In this document: piece after piece, positions 1 through 10,442 of the stretch
Layout of the letters: each line of letters opens with the position of its first letter
How positions within the stretch are numbered: the stretch's first letter is position 1
From: Prorocentrum cordatum
Taxonomy: Eukaryota; Sar; Dinophyceae; Prorocentrales; Prorocentraceae
Direction of reading: 5' to 3'
DNA length: 64,000 nt
Assembly: GCA_963575745.1 (NCBI GenBank)
Contig: CAUYUJ010018308.1
Location: 87,501 to 151,500, forward strand
Translations under genes and position numbers: made by a program
Notes under the pieces: model-generated
Told to the model about the DNA's origin: nothing
Database searches by the model: none
The model's input: the letters and a program-made list of their open reading frames with translations, nothing else

Positions 1-112
1 GAGAGGAAGGATGCAGAGGAGGATCGATCGGCCGATCCGTCGTCCCCCTTCTTCTTTCTCCCTCTCCCTCTCTCTTTCTTTTGTTTGTTGGTTTTTGTTC
101 GCTCGCCCTCCG

Positions 113-240
113 CAGACGGCGGGTTTCTTGGATCTGCGTTGGGCCCCACGGCGGCGCATCCGGCGCCGCCCTTGGCGCGCTCCGCGCGCCGGGGAAGGGT
201 GTCCAGCGCGGATCCAAGACATCCGCGCGGAGTGCCACAA
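113..240. mobile_element. MITE-like foldback element, family M1, copy 1
   Basis: The 5' part carries TTTCTTGGATCTGCG and the 3' part the inverted form GCGCGGATCCAAGAC followed by ATCCGCGCGGAG, so the ends are imperfect terminal inverted repeats of about 28 bp. The centre holds a second palindrome, GGCGCGCTCCGCGCGCC. No coding capacity. Related copies lie near 1025-1170, 42308-42405 and 53181-53252. It sits immediately before the possible splice acceptor of the Mei2-like fragment, so it may lie in an intron of that gene. Borders are approximate; no clear target duplication. Confidence 0.6.
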
Positions 241-280
241 GTTGAATCGTGTTTATGGCTTTTTGTCTTCTTCTGACCAG

Positions 281-528
281 ATAGAGGTTCTCGATGCCAT
301 TGCCCAGGCCGGGTTCGCGGGCCGGTATACCTTCCTCAATTTGCCAAAACAGACGGGCAATACGTTGAATTACGGGTATGCGTTCGTTGGCAATGCCCAC
401 AGCAGGGCGTCCATGATTTCTGCCGCTCGCTGGACGGCTTCCGGTTCGAGAGGCGCACGAGCTCAAAGATCATCGTTTTGGCGCTCGCGAAGGTCCAGAG
501 TTTCATGAACAACGTGAATCATTCTTGA
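281..528 (+). pseudogene. Mei2-like C-terminal RRM fragment, frameshifted
   Basis: The peptide begins IEVLDAIAQAGFAGRYTFL and continues to NYGYAFV, matching the established pattern of the Mei2-type C-terminal RRM (a GF.G.YDF-like strand followed by N.GYAFVN, the RNP1-like core). Around 395-420 the frame changes by one; the second frame reads HDFCRSLDGFRFERR then SSKIIVLALAKVQSF and stops at TGA 526-528, which fits the end of that RRM. Mei2-like proteins bind RNA. The N-terminal part of the RRM is missing here; a pyrimidine-rich TTTTGTCTTCTTCTGACCAG ends at 280, so 281 may be an exon start with the rest upstream of the window. The frame change means a pseudogene, a sequencing error or an unrecognised micro-intron. 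Family assignment is inference from motif spacing only. Confidence 0.5.
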
Positions 529-1024
529 GGTCCCGTGCTATCGACGCACCACGGAAGCTTGATTTACGCCAATTCGCATGATGATTCAAATATCTATTGT
601 TTACACCTACATCCAGCTGGTGTGTTGCTTCTGCTCGGCAGGCCAGGGAGGCGCATCCGTGCATTCGGGTAGTGCCCTGCGCTCTGCGGCCTCGGCCTTG
701 CTCGAGCTGCTCGGGGCTGCCGTGGGCACCCGAGCCCTGCGTCGGTGACCCGCCGCCATTGCTGAGTGAGTTCTTCTTGCCTGGGGCTTCGCTCCTCTTC
801 GTCCTCCCCCCCCTCGCTTGGCGGCCCAGGGCTTCCTATTTCATCGCATGTCAGTAGGCTGCGTCCTGCGGGTGTCCTCGGGCTTTTGCGGTGAGTTGCT
901 TTCTCATCCCCGCCGTCTCATTTGCGGGCTCTGAGGTCGAGGGTGGTGGCAGTCACTCGACCTTCGGCCTTCGGCGAAGGGTGATTGTGCTCTTTCCTCG
1001 AGTAAGACAAAGCGGCATACCACA
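529..1024. other. Intergenic, no gene recognised
   Basis: After the Mei2-like stop there is a mixed sequence with short open frames that lack coding character. 770-835 is CT-rich. A small inverted CTTCGGCCTTCGGCGAAG lies at about 960-977. Nothing else supportable. Confidence 0.4.
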
Positions 1025-1170
1025 CAAACTTTCGACGGTGCGCGCGGATTTCTTGGATCCGCGCTAGGCCTCTCCAGCGGCGTCTCCGGCGCCGCCCCTG
1101 GCGCGCTCCGCGCGCCAGGGAGGGGGTCCAGCGCAGGTCCAAGACTCCACGCGGAGCGCCAAAAGTGTAT
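1025..1170. mobile_element. MITE-like foldback element, family M1, copy 2
   Basis: Same orientation as copy 1: GCGCGGATTTCTTGGATCC at about 1042-1060, the internal palindrome CTGGCGCGCTCCGCGCGCCAG at about 1099-1119, and the closing inverted repeat CAGGTCCAAGACTCCACG. Comparing copies, the inverted ends may extend outward by about 15 bp more (CAAACTTTCGACGGTG on the left against CGCCAAAAGTGT on the right). Confidence 0.6.
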
Positions 1171-1344
1171 CTTTATGCCGTCGTTTCTTTTTCTATTACT
1201 GCATGTCGTTGTGACTGTGCTTCGCTTGTGCTGTCACCCAGCTGGGAGGACTCCAAAAGGCAGGCGCACCTCGGGTCCCGATCCATCGAAAAGAGTGATC
1301 GAGAGAGAAGCTCCGGCCGAGTCTTTGGCGAAGGCAGGGGCGAG

Positions 1345-1480
1345 CGGAGGAGCAGAAGAAGGAGGAGGAGGAGGAGGAAGAGGAGGCGGAGGAGGAGGAT
1401 CCTCCTCGGCTCTTCGGCTCCTCCTCCTCATCATTATTCTCATCCTCATCCTCCTCCTCGGCCCCTCAGAGCCAACGGCG
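1345..1480. repeat. Inverted GAG / CTC microsatellite
   Basis: A (GGA)n-rich run at about 1351-1402 is followed by (CTC)n at about 1398-1460, meeting in a palindromic GAGGAGGATCCTCCTC. It is open in all frames only because of the triplet period. Confidence 0.7.
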
Positions 1481-1660
1481 ATGTAGGTTTCGGTAGTGTG
1501 GGAACGCGTGGCTCGCGCTTTCCTACAGCTGTGTCGTGTTTGCTCGATCCATTCGCAGATTGGAGATGTTGGAACGTGTGGTTTGCGAGTTCCTTCAATT
1601 TGGCTTCCAAGCATCACCGATCAACAGCATCGCCGCTAGCCTGGCCTTGGTCTGCGGCAG

Positions 1661-1850
1661 GCGGCGGCCAAGCTGGCCGAGGTCTTGTCGAAGCGCGACA
1701 ACCGCAGCAAGGACCTGAGGCGCGGACGGCGCGACGACGACGAGGACGGCGGCGGCGGCGACGACGACGACGGCGGCGGCGACGATGACGTCGGCGGTGA
1801 CGACGAACGACGGCGGCGACGGCGACAAAGGCGAGGTTCCTGGGCGGTCT
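1661..1850 (+). CDS. Candidate exon with Asp/Gly triplet repeat
   Basis: After a possible acceptor GTCTGCGGCAG ending at 1660, one frame reads AAAKLAEVLSKRDNRSKDL then RRGRRDDDEDGGGG, an alternating helix-like then acidic stretch. The acidic part comes from GAC/GGC triplets (about 1730-1830) and may be simple sequence rather than protein. No family recognised, no start codon and no partner exon. Weak call, resting on the first 19 codons. Confidence 0.2.
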
Positions 1851-2600
1851 TCGGGGTTCTCGTTGCCATGGCTGTATTCCACGCCTTTCAAATTTGGCTC
1901 GGAGCGGATGCGGTCGGAGGATCGCGCTTTTATCGGCGATGCATCGGCGACGCCGGGGTGGATTCGGCGTCGCCGGTCCATCGCCGACCGATTCGGCACG
2001 CTCTTCCGGCCCCATGACCCCGACCCACTCATTGGCGGCCTGCATGGACGCGGTTGTAATGGCGACCAGGATGCATCCCGGCATGTACCCAGTGGTGGTT
2101 CCGAGCCGAGCTCGGGCGGGGAATCGAGCGTTGTTGTTTGAAGTGTTTTAACGTGTGGTTTGGGCGGGGGGGCATCCGGACACTCCAGTAGTTACGTGGT
2201 CTTCTATCAAATCTTTGCCTCTTCGGCCCATCCTTGACCTTGTATTATGTAAAGCAGTTGTCCTGTTGCTGCTGCAGCTATCCGTACACCATGCGTCCTG
2301 ATTGTAGTTTTTTTGCACGTGGATATGCAATTCACGAAGATCTTTGGGGCCTGGACAAACGACTCGACAGCATGTTATTTCAAGTCTTGAGGGCTTCTGG
2401 GCCCGCGTCATGCAGAAACCAGGATGTCGGAGGCAACGCGTTGGAATTGGGTGCACGTTTGGCTCGAGGTGGATACAGAGGGTGGTTCTCATGCTGCTCC
2501 TTCGGCTGCTTCTCGGTTTCCTCAATGCCCTGGATCTGTCCGGGGCGAAACGACTCGGCTTCGCGTTCTAGATTCCAGGCTCCTTGAGATCAATCATTCA
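1851..2600. other. No gene recognised
   Basis: Unique-looking sequence without a convincing reading frame, with short Cys- and Leu-rich open frames on the plus strand only. 2205-2240 (TTTGCCTCTTCGGCCCATCC) resembles part of dispersed repeat R2 described at 3140-3300. Confidence 0.35.
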
Positions 2601-3139
2601 TTCTGATCTCCTTTCACCCCCTGAACCCACACCGATGTTCCTCCGCCCCATCTGCCCGCATCTTGCTACCCCCCTGATTCCTCCGTCCTCGTCTCAGTTC
2701 TCGTCCTCGTCCCCCTCGGCCTCGCCCACATCTCCCCTCTCTTCCCCCTCCCCTCCTCTCATCCCCACCCGATGACATCATCTGCTCCATTGCGAGGCGT
2801 GGACATGGGCGAGGCGGAAAGAGGGGCGGAGATGAGGGAGGAGGAGGTGACACACCTGGAATGTGGGAGGATCTAAAGAGAGGAGAACCTGAAGGGTGAG
2901 CCAACGCAAGATGTGGAGCACGGAAGAGGTGGACAGAAGGGAGGAATTATCGAGGAAGTTGAGAAGGAGTACCAGGCAGGAGGAATCATAATGATGAGAC
3001 AAGGCAGCGGCGCGATCAACAGCATACACCACAGAGGGAGCACGGACGGGAGCAGGAGGCGTGCGCCAGGAAGGAGCGAGCTGGAGATGTTGGAGTCCAG
3101 TAGGAGGCCGTTCAGAAACAGTGGGAGCGCAGTCGACCC
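2601..3139. other. CT-rich then GA-rich sequence, no gene
   Basis: 2640-2770 is a C/T-rich tract (TCGTCCTCGTCCCC-type); 2810-3080 is purine-rich with GGAGG repeats, roughly the complementary strand bias. No coding sequence supported. Confidence 0.4.
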
Positions 3140-3300
3140 CAACTGTAAGGATGAGCGATTTTTCCACGGGTTCCCCTGCGTCCTTCCCCTTTCGGCCCAT
3201 CCTTGGCCGCTTCCGCTGGCAACGCCCCGCTCGCAGAGTGCCGACATAGCCTTCCAGGGCCCTTGCATCCTCATCGCGCATCCTTACTACACGGGTTGAC
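3140..3300. repeat. Dispersed repeat R2, copy 1
   Basis: The segment containing CGGCCCATCCTTGGCCGCTT, then GCAACGCCCCGCTCG, then CAGGGCCCTTGCATCC, and ending CATCCTTACTACACGGG, recurs in diverged form at about 53490-53690 with the same order of blocks. No coding capacity recognised. Confidence 0.55.
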
Positions 3301-3304
3301 TGTA

Positions 3305-4190
3305 CAGGGAGGCCGAGGACGACGACGACTGTGGTGGCCGCGGCGACGGCGACGACGGCGACAACGACCGACGACGGTGAGATCGGCGGGCAAGGCGGAG
3401 GGCCCCCCCTTTCGGAGCCTCTCCCGTGCGGGGTCGCCTGGGCCCTCTTCGTGCCCCTTCGGCGGGGGGGGGGGGGGAGAGGGGCATCACGCGGCGGAGG
3501 GGGGAGGGGCAGGAGGAGGAGGAGGGCGCGGAGGAGGGGGAGGGAGGAGGCGGAGTGGGAGGAGCAGGGGGATGGGCCGAGGAAGAACGGGGGGGGGACG
3601 GAAGGGGGAGGGATGTGGAGAGGCTGGGGAAGGGATCCGTATACTAAGAAGTAGACTCCTAAGCATATTTTGTCAGAGGTCCACGCGGGGTTCTTTCGGC
3701 ACCAGACCCGCCCGGGCGACGCTTCCGACGATGCCCCTCGCGCCTTGTGCGCGGCAGGGAGGGATGCCTAGCGCCCATCCGCGATACTTTCCCGGATCTC
3801 TTGCACTCTACGTGCATGTGGACGTGCCGCCCTCAGACGCTTCTCCTCCACTAGGACGGGAGGGGGGAGGAGGCGGAAGATGTGGCAGTCGGAACGACGA
3901 GGACGACGAGGACGGCTCGGAGGTGGAGGAGAGCTTTCGGAGGGGGGGAGCAGGGCGACCCCCGAGGGGGAGGGGAAGGCGGAGGCCCGAGGACGGAACA
4001 GCGGGGGCAGGCACGGGGAGGGGGGCGGTGGAGGAGGACGAGGAGGAGCGGGGAGGGCCAGTGGGAGGCGCAGGGGGAGGAGGAGGAGGAGGAGGAGGAG
4101 GAGGAGGAGGAGGAGGATGAGGCAGGAGAGGGAGGAGGAGGAGGAGGAGGAGGAGGAGCAGCAGGAGCAGAAGAAGCACGAGCCTCACGG
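3305..4190. repeat. GC-rich triplet and G-run low complexity
   Basis: GAC/GGC triplets at about 3310-3380, a run of 14-16 G near 3464-3478, GGAGG-type repeats at 3480-3620, mixed low complexity, and (GGA)n at 4075-4160. Long open frames here are Arg/Gly/Glu-rich on one strand and Pro/Ser/Leu-rich on the other, as expected from the triplet period. No gene supported. Confidence 0.65.
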
Positions 4191-4563
4191 CATGATTCCC
4201 ACGACGGCCCACGCCAGCCGACGTCTGCCCCGTGCAAGAGGGGCAGGCAGGAGCAGGAGGGAGCAGAGAGAGGGTCATGTCCCATTATACACCCAGTAGG
4301 TGCACGAGCCCAGATGTTGACTGAAAGCGGACGCCCTAGGACCGACGTGACAGCCGCGACATTCGGGACCCTTGTCAGCAGAGGGACGAGGGAGAGGAAG
4401 AGGAAACACATAATCAGGAGGAGGAGGAGGATGAGGAGGGCGGCGAGGTGGAGCATCAGCAGCGCGAGGAAGAGGAGAAGAAGCAGGAGCAGGACGGCGG
4501 AGCAGGAGGGCGACGGCGGCGACCGGCCCCGGCGGCGTCGCCGCAGTCCGCCGCCGAAGGCAG

Positions 4564-4695
4564 ATCGCGAAGCACCTCGAGCTGTCGAACAAGCCGTCCT
4601 CGCTGGTGATGCTGATGCTGAAGGACCGCCTGCCGCCACGTGCTGCCGGAGGGCACGAAGTCAGGGGCGACTGTCCCAGCTCCCCTCGGCTCATG
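4564..4695 (+). CDS. Candidate exon, unknown protein
   Basis: After a possible acceptor CGCCGAAGGCAG ending at 4563, one frame reads IAKHLELSNKPSSLVMLMLK then DRLPPRAAGG. This is balanced, helix-like sequence clearly different from the purine-triplet surroundings. The frame stays open beyond 4695 but loses coding character. No known domain, no start, no donor identified. Confidence 0.25.
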
Positions 4696-4699
4696 CAGA

Positions 4700-5168
4700 C
4701 TCACGGCGTCAGATTCTGCGCTGTTGCCTTACCGGGGGCCCTCGCCGTGGCATCGCTCCGACGTGTGCACCTCTTCTCGGCGAGGACCATCGAGGAGCAT
4801 CCTGGATCGTCTGGCCAATGGAGCACACGCGAAATCCAAACATGCACGGGAAATGAGCGTCCGAGCGATGGCGAGTTGCTGGGCTTCGGGGATCCGTGCT
4901 GGGCCTCGGGGCTGTCAAAGCACGGCTCAGGGCGACGAGCCGCTCCTTGGAAAGGGGTCCAGACCTCGGGGGGTCCACCCTGTGAAGCATTTGTGACGTC
5001 GGGGGGGTTTGGAGTGGCAGCCCCCGAGGAGCAGCAGTCCCCGAGATCCTGGCGTGCGTTCTCGCCCGGCTTCGGGCCTGGGACCCTCACGGGTCGGCTG
5101 GGCTCCAGCAGCGGTGCAGAATCATGGGGGTCCGGGGCTCTGTCGTGATTTTTCCACGGTGTTGCAGA
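4700..5168. other. No gene recognised
   Basis: GC-rich, with recurrent CTCGGGG / CCCGAG motifs at 4890-5110. All frames are short or lack coding character. Confidence 0.35.
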
Positions 5169-5341
5169 CCTACACCTTAGGCCATGCTTAAGAAAACCTA
5201 AGTTTTCGGCCAGAGTCTCGATTATTCTTCACGTTTCAATGTAAATCTTAAGATTTTAACAGAAAGGTGGGGTTTTTACTCAAGTTCTGAGACTATGAAT
5301 TTCTTAACCCATGATTTCTTCAGCATTTCGCAGAGTGTACC
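5169..5341. mobile_element. MITE-like element, family M2, copy 1
   Basis: An AT-rich island of about 172 bp in GC-rich DNA. It begins TACACCTTAGGCCATGC and ends GCATTTCGCAGAGTGTAC, giving imperfect terminal inverted repeats of about 26 bp. A second copy (6377-6546) is nearly collinear, sharing for example GAGTCTCGATTATTCTT and GACTATGAATTTCTTAACCC. Both copies begin and end at TA next to CACC/GGTG, which would fit a TA target duplication of Tc1/mariner-type elements. That is inference. Confidence 0.65.
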
Positions 5342-5380
5342 GCTACGCCAGATCTCAAAGACCGGTGTCGAGATCGGCTC

Positions 5381-5558
5381 TACGCAAGAGTGACCCTGGG
5401 TAAGAGTGACCTTTTGGTGCGCGGCTTGTTGGGGGCCGCAGGGGGACCAGACCTGGGCGCGCAGGCAGCTGCTGCTGCTGCTTCGTTTTCAGCCATCTGG
5501 AGACCGCTCTGTGCCCGCACCAAAGGTCACTACTGCAAAAGGTCACTCTTACGTCTAG
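5381..5558. mobile_element. MITE-like foldback element, family M3
   Basis: The left end contains AAGAGTGACC twice (5386-5395 and 5402-5411), ending TTTTGGTGCG. The right end contains the complement, CGCACCAAAGGTCACT then AAAAGGTCACTCTTACGT. Arms are about 38 bp with a few mismatches and a loop of about 95 bp. No coding capacity. A single copy in the window. Confidence 0.6.
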
Positions 5559-5579
5559 TCGACGAGAACCCAGGTCCTG

Positions 5580-6370
5580 GGGCACAGAAAGCGCCCCAGG
5601 GCTTCCAGAGAGGCCCAGGACGGCCCAGGGGAGCTCCAAGAAGGCCGCCAAGGCAGCCCGGGAGTGCCCCGGTTGCTGCCCCAAATGAGCCAACATGGTC
5701 CACAAAGCGCCCAAGATTTCCCAAGAGGGCCGTCAGGGAGGCCCATCGCGACCCCAGGGGGTCTATTCTATTGGGCCTCCTTCCTTGGTTCGTCCTGGGC
5801 CTCCCTCGAAACCTTGTTGACCTTCTTTGGGGAATGCGGTCGCGCTCTTGGGCCGTCCTGGGCTGCTCTTGAAGACATTCTGGGCTGTCTTGGAACCCTC
5901 TGGGGCCATCTTGACGTCACCTCTTGGAGCCCTGAGCCGTCCTGCCCCCCCCCCGCTGGAGCCGGCCTGGCCCTCGCCCCTCCTGCAGCGCGCGCCTGCC
6001 CTTCGCCCCCCCTATCCCCCTCCCGCCCACCCCCGCCTGGCGAGTGATCTTCTGGGTCGCGGTGTGTCTCCTTGAAAGGCCTCCTTGGGCTGGGCTACCT
6101 CGGGCGCTAATTGGACCCTTCTGGGCCGTTTTGGGAGGCCATCGGGTCCATTCTGGGATGTCCTGGGAACTTGTTGGGCCTTCCTGGTGTTCTCTTTGGC
6201 CGTCCTGGGCCTCTGTTGCAGCCTTCTGCTACACCTTGGCGCCCTCCTGAGCCGTTCTGGCTGGCTGTCGGGGTCATCCTGGACTGCCTTGAAACCGTCT
6301 CGAGCCCTCTTGATATCAGATCTCGGGTGGGGCCCGGAGCCGAGCTGCCCTCCCTGCTGGAGCGGAGCCA
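5580..6370. repeat. Degenerate TTGGGCC-type array, family W, block 1
   Basis: Irregular repeats of 12-18 bp built on GGGCC..CTTGG and its complement. 5580-5760 is mostly in the CCCAAGA orientation, 5780-6330 in the TCTTGGG orientation. Every frame tends to stay open (Trp/Gly/Leu-rich or Pro/Arg-rich), but the peptides are by-products of the repeat. Confidence 0.65.
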
Positions 6371-6376
6371 GGGCCA

Positions 6377-6546
6377 GTACACCTTAGGCGATGCTTTAGA
6401 AAACTTAATTTTTCTGCCAGAGTCTCGATTATTCTTAACGTTACAATGTAAATCTTAAGATGTTACTGGAAACGTTGGGTTTTTATTCAAGTTCTGAGAC
6501 TATGAATTTCTTAACCCATGATTTCTTAAGCATTTCGCAGGGTGTA
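6377..6546. mobile_element. MITE-like element, family M2, copy 2
   Basis: Collinear with copy 1 at about 90% by eye. It begins GTACACCTTAGGCGATGC and ends GCATTTCGCAGGGTGTAC. The inverted ends match better than in copy 1. The two copies flank M3 and W block 1 in the same orientation. Confidence 0.65.
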
Positions 6547-7105
6547 CAGTCTCGCGACGGACTGCAGCTCAAAGATAACCGCGCTTCGCGGGGTGGGCCG
6601 ACCACGGCCTCCAGTGCGAAGGTGCAGTGTGCCTCGCAGTGACGATCTGCTCTGACGAGCAGCGAGTGGCTGCACATGCCTGCACACGTTAGTGCGGCAT
6701 CCCATCGGATGCGCGCATACTCGCACATGCTTTGCAGCGCATCCCTGCACGATGCCGCATCAGGGGGCCCCGATCCGTGTTCCACTCCCGGCCGGAGCCC
6801 GTGCCCCCCAAGCGAGATTATCAGATCACGCTGAGCGAAACGCTAAAGAGAAAGATCACATTACAAACGTAGTAATGTTATTAATGGTGAATCGCCACAA
6901 CCGGTAACACAAAAATCCAAAAAAATAAAACAAAAAAAACCACACCGCCGACCCATGTTTATGCCAATCTGGGGTAGTATGAAGCTGCGAAGGGGTGAAA
7001 AGCGAGTGAATTTGTTTGGTGTCGTTCGGCCGCCACCTGCCAAGGGGGGCGGGGCAGTTCCCGCGGGAGAGCGCAGCGACAGCGACACTGCGAGTATTGG
7101 AGCCA
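6547..7105. other. No gene recognised
   Basis: Includes a TGCACA/GCATCC-rich stretch (6640-6770) and an A-rich patch at 6900-6945. No coding support. Confidence 0.35.
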
Positions 7106-7109
7106 CTCG

Positions 7110-8190
7110 GGGGCCGTTTCGGAGCCTCTGGGGTGCTTCTAGGGGGTTCCTTGGGGCGTCTGGGCGGCCTCGTGAGGGCCTCTGGGGGCCTCTTGGGGCA
7201 CTCTTGGGGCCCCCTGGGGCTCCTGGGGGCAGAAAGCTAGAGTTTCAACATGTTTGGTCGCCCTCTTGGGCCCCTCGTGGTGCCGTCATGGAGCCCTCTT
7301 GGGCCGTCTTGGGGACCTCTTGGGCCGTGTTGGGGCCGTCTTGGGCCGTCTGGAGGCCGTCTTGGGGGCCTCTTGGGCCATCTTGGGGCTGTCTTTGGGG
7401 CCTCTTTGGCCGTCGGGAAGCCGAAAAGGCGGAAAAGCAAAAAACATAGAAAAACACTATGGAAAATCAACAATTTAGACTCTTGGGGCTCTCTTGGGAG
7501 GCTTGTTTGGGACCTCGGGGGCCGTCTTGGAGACCTCTTGGCCCGTCTTGGGGCCATCTTGGGCGTCTTGGAACGGTCGTTTGGCGTCTCGGGGCCTTCG
7601 TGGGCCGTCTTGGAGGCCTCTTGGGGGCTTCTTGGCCCATCTTGAGGCCCTCTTGGGCCCGGAAAAGCTCCGTGAACCGCTCGTCCCGGCCGTGGTGCGC
7701 TCGTCCCGGCCCCCTCCCCCCCTCCAAATCGGCCCTCTTGGGCCGTCTTGGGGACCTCTTGGGCCGTCTTGGGGCCGTCTTGGGCCGTCTGGAGGCCGTC
7801 TTGGGGGCCTCTTGGGCCATCTTGGGGCTATCTTTGGGGCCTCTTTGCCCGTCTTGGAGCGTCGGGAAGCCGGAAAGGCGGAAAAGCAAAAAACACCGAA
7901 AAACATTATGGAAAATCAGCAATGTTTGACTCTTTGGGCCCTCTTGGGAGGCTCATTTGGGACCTCAGGGGCCGTCTTGGAGACCTCTTGGGCCGTCTTG
8001 GGGCCATCGTGGGCGTCTTGGAGCGGTCGTTTGGCTTCTCGGAGCCTTCGTGGGCCGTCTTGGAGGCCTCTTGGGGGCTTCGTGGCCCGTCTTGAAGCCC
8101 TCTTGGGCCAGGAAAAGCCCCGTGGAGCGCTCGTCCCGGACCCTTGGGCCAGGAAAAGCCCCGTGAACCGCTCGTCCCGGACCCCCCCCC
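7110..8190. repeat. Family W array, block 2, with A-rich cassette
   Basis: About 1.1 kb of TTGGGCCGTCTTGG-type repeats in one orientation. A distinct A-rich cassette recurs twice, at about 7418-7490 and 7860-7935, each reading GAAGCCG.AAAGGCGGAAAAG then AAAATCA. Related cassettes occur in later W blocks (about 22228-22260, 22605-22665, 32175-32230, 33285-33320). The spacing of about 440 bp between the two cassettes suggests a higher-order unit. 8180-8240 has C-runs of 10 or more. Confidence 0.7.
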
Positions 8191-8394
8191 CCCCACCAAG
8201 CCCCGTGAAGCGCTCGTCCCGGACCCCCCCCCCCCCTCCAAATCGACCGGACCGGGCTCCCGGGGGAGGGGTTTGGGGAGGGGGAAGCATCTCACACGCC
8301 GATGATCCCCAAGGGGTCGGCGGATTTGGTTTTGAGTGTGGTCCCACTCCTTGACCACGCACGCTAAACGAACCCCGCTGACCGTAGGACATGT

Positions 8395-8472
8395 CGTAAA
8401 ACCTCCTCCTCCTCCTCCTTCGTCTCCTTCCCCCTCCTCCTCCTCCTCCTCCTCCTCCTCCTCCTCCTCACA
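8395..8472. repeat. (CTC)n microsatellite
   Basis: Nearly uninterrupted CTC triplets, with one TTCGTCTCCTTCCCC interruption. Confidence 0.8.
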
Positions 8473-8564
8473 TGACTGGCCCCCGCCCACCACGATGGCC
8501 AGGGAAGGAGTAAGGAGGGCATGAGCAGATGATGAGCAAATTATTCGTGTATGTTTTGATGCGG

Positions 8565-9130
8565 ATTGCATTATACAACCCTCTGTCCGCAAATTCGCAA
8601 GAACGGCTGGAGGAAATAAGCTCGGAACTGCGAAGCTGGGATGTTATCGTATCTACAGGTGCCCACAGACACCCTACCAGCTTGCGACCAAGGGAAGGCA
8701 ACGTGAACCCGACTCACCACGAGAGAACTCGACCAGGCGACTTTCGCGACCTAACTACCGCCTACCCATCACAAGAACTACGGACATGTACCGGAGCGTA
8801 TCCTAGAGTGGGTGGAAGGATGTGCAGATAGGGTCCCATGCAGGTCTGAAATTGATGCAGCTGGAGATGTCAAAAACCAGCTCGGACTACATCGTAGTTC
8901 GGACAGGGGCATGGACAGGAACAGGTCCCACAGTAGTGGGCCAGTGGCGAAAGATGTCGAGAATGAAAACGGCAAGGCGTTCCGACGCGTTTGTGCACAC
9001 GGCGAGCTTGCAGCTGCGACGACGTACCATGACTGCGAACCGACATACTGTGGGCACCAGGGGGAGAGTTCGAACATTGACCATGTGGCCGCCCCTGTGG
9101 CTGCGCTTCCCTTGGCCCAGACCTGCGCCA
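8565..9130 (+). pseudogene. LINE endonuclease domain, degraded
   Basis: The first segment reads NPLSANSQERLEEISSELRS then WDVIVSTGAHRHP, as at the start of LINE endonucleases where the first conserved Asn precedes a helix and a WDV/DI strand. After at least one frame change, the C-terminal segment reads FRRVCAHGELAAATTY, then PTYCGHQGESSNIDHVAAPV, matching the TY..PTY.G..G.SS.IDH/Y signature in which Ser and Asp-His are catalytic. The middle, with the catalytic Glu, is not clearly readable. Frame changes and stops make it non-functional. Confidence 0.6.
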
Positions 9131-10142
9131 CCTTACGAGGGTCAGCAAAAAAGGCTACAGATAATAGCCGAAGCAAAGGCCACCGGGACCACTTTCCCAG
9201 TGGGCTTAGATTTTAACGCTGGCCCGAAACAACGTCTCCCGACTCCCCGCCAAGATAGGAATGCAGGAAGCGCCGACAGGGATTAGCTCATGGAGTGCTT
9301 GACGACGGGGCGGAAAAGAGCCGAGCTGTTCGAAGCGTTCGACGCCAAGCTGCAATAAGGGGGGGAGGGCGCATGGGGGCGAGTTATGGATCACGCCACC
9401 CCTGATGAAGGTTAAAAGAAATGGTCTGCTGCACCACGGAAGCCAATGGAGGAGGTTCTTTCCCAAGCGCATGAGAGAGGAGGACGAAGGAGTGCATTTG
9501 CTGAAGAAGCATGGGTCCGAGTTTGTTGGCCAAACGACGGGCATGCTGGAAACAAATGTTGATTGTGAGACCCAACCAGAGTTGGACGAAATCTGCGAAC
9601 ACTTGGTGGCAGTGTCGGAGGTGATTAAAACAGTGAGAGAGGCTGGGGAGGAAGAGAGAAGGGCCCGCATTGTGGAAGACACTTGGCAAAGCACATGAAG
9701 CTAGCAACCTCAGTGAAATGCACCGGCCGAGAAGCGAAAATCAGAGAAAATGGAGGGGGCAAAAAATCGGTATCATTTCTCTCCTAAGGTTTGGTGGGAC
9801 CGTGCCGAGTGGGAAGGAGAATTACAGAAGCACCCCCACGAGGGAGGGACGGTTGCCGAACCGTTGGACTTCGGCGCGTACTTGTCGGACCACGAGGAAC
9901 ACATTGCCGAGCGTGCCCCGCTACCAGTAGACCATGAGACGAGAAGGGCGGCTGCGCAAGATAAGCAGGATATGCGTAGATCGTGCAGGAAATCTAAGAA
10001 GCGCAGAGCCGATCCGAAGTGGGGAGTTCTTGTGGAGCTCATTTGGACGGCCCTCGACCCTGGAGTCAACCACGAGCGCCCTGGGGCCCTGAGCAGAGGA
10101 TGGGAACTTCAGAAGATCCAGGAAGCAGAGCAGAGAGGACGA

Positions 10143-10163
10143 TGAGGAAGGGGGAAAGAGAGA

Positions 10164-10233
<70 letters not shown>

Positions 10234-10263
10234 AAAAAAATGAGAGAAAGAGAGAGAGAGAGA

Positions 10264-10310
<47 letters not shown>

Positions 10311-10349
10311 GAGAGAGACAGAGAGAGAGAGAGAAATAAATAAATAAAT

Positions 10350-10422
<73 letters not shown>

Positions 10423-10442
10423 CAGACAGAGAGACAGAGAGA
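10143..10442. repeat. (GA)n microsatellite
   Basis: About 300 bp of AGAGAG, interrupted by A10 at about 10229-10240, GATAGA, GACAGA and AAATAAATAAATAAATA at 10335-10352. It lies inside the LINE between linker and reverse transcriptase. Confidence 0.85.

Noticed and set aside
597-857. 86-codon frame after the Mei2-like fragment
   Set aside because: Cys/Pro/Arg composition without codon preference, no splice borders and no recognisable motif.
1884-1902. Possible DinoSL relic (AAATTTGGCTCGGAG)
   Set aside because: Short match of nine bases only, no downstream gene.
2448-2470. Possible DinoSL relic (GTTTGGCTCGAG)
   Set aside because: Only about 13 of 19 aligned positions agree and no convincing gene follows.
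7110-8190. Trp/Gly/Leu-rich frame of up to 286 codons (GPSWAVLEASWG-like)
   Set aside because: It follows family W units, appears in several frames, and has the mirror Pro/Arg/Lys frame on the other strand. No codon bias or conserved residues beyond the repeat.
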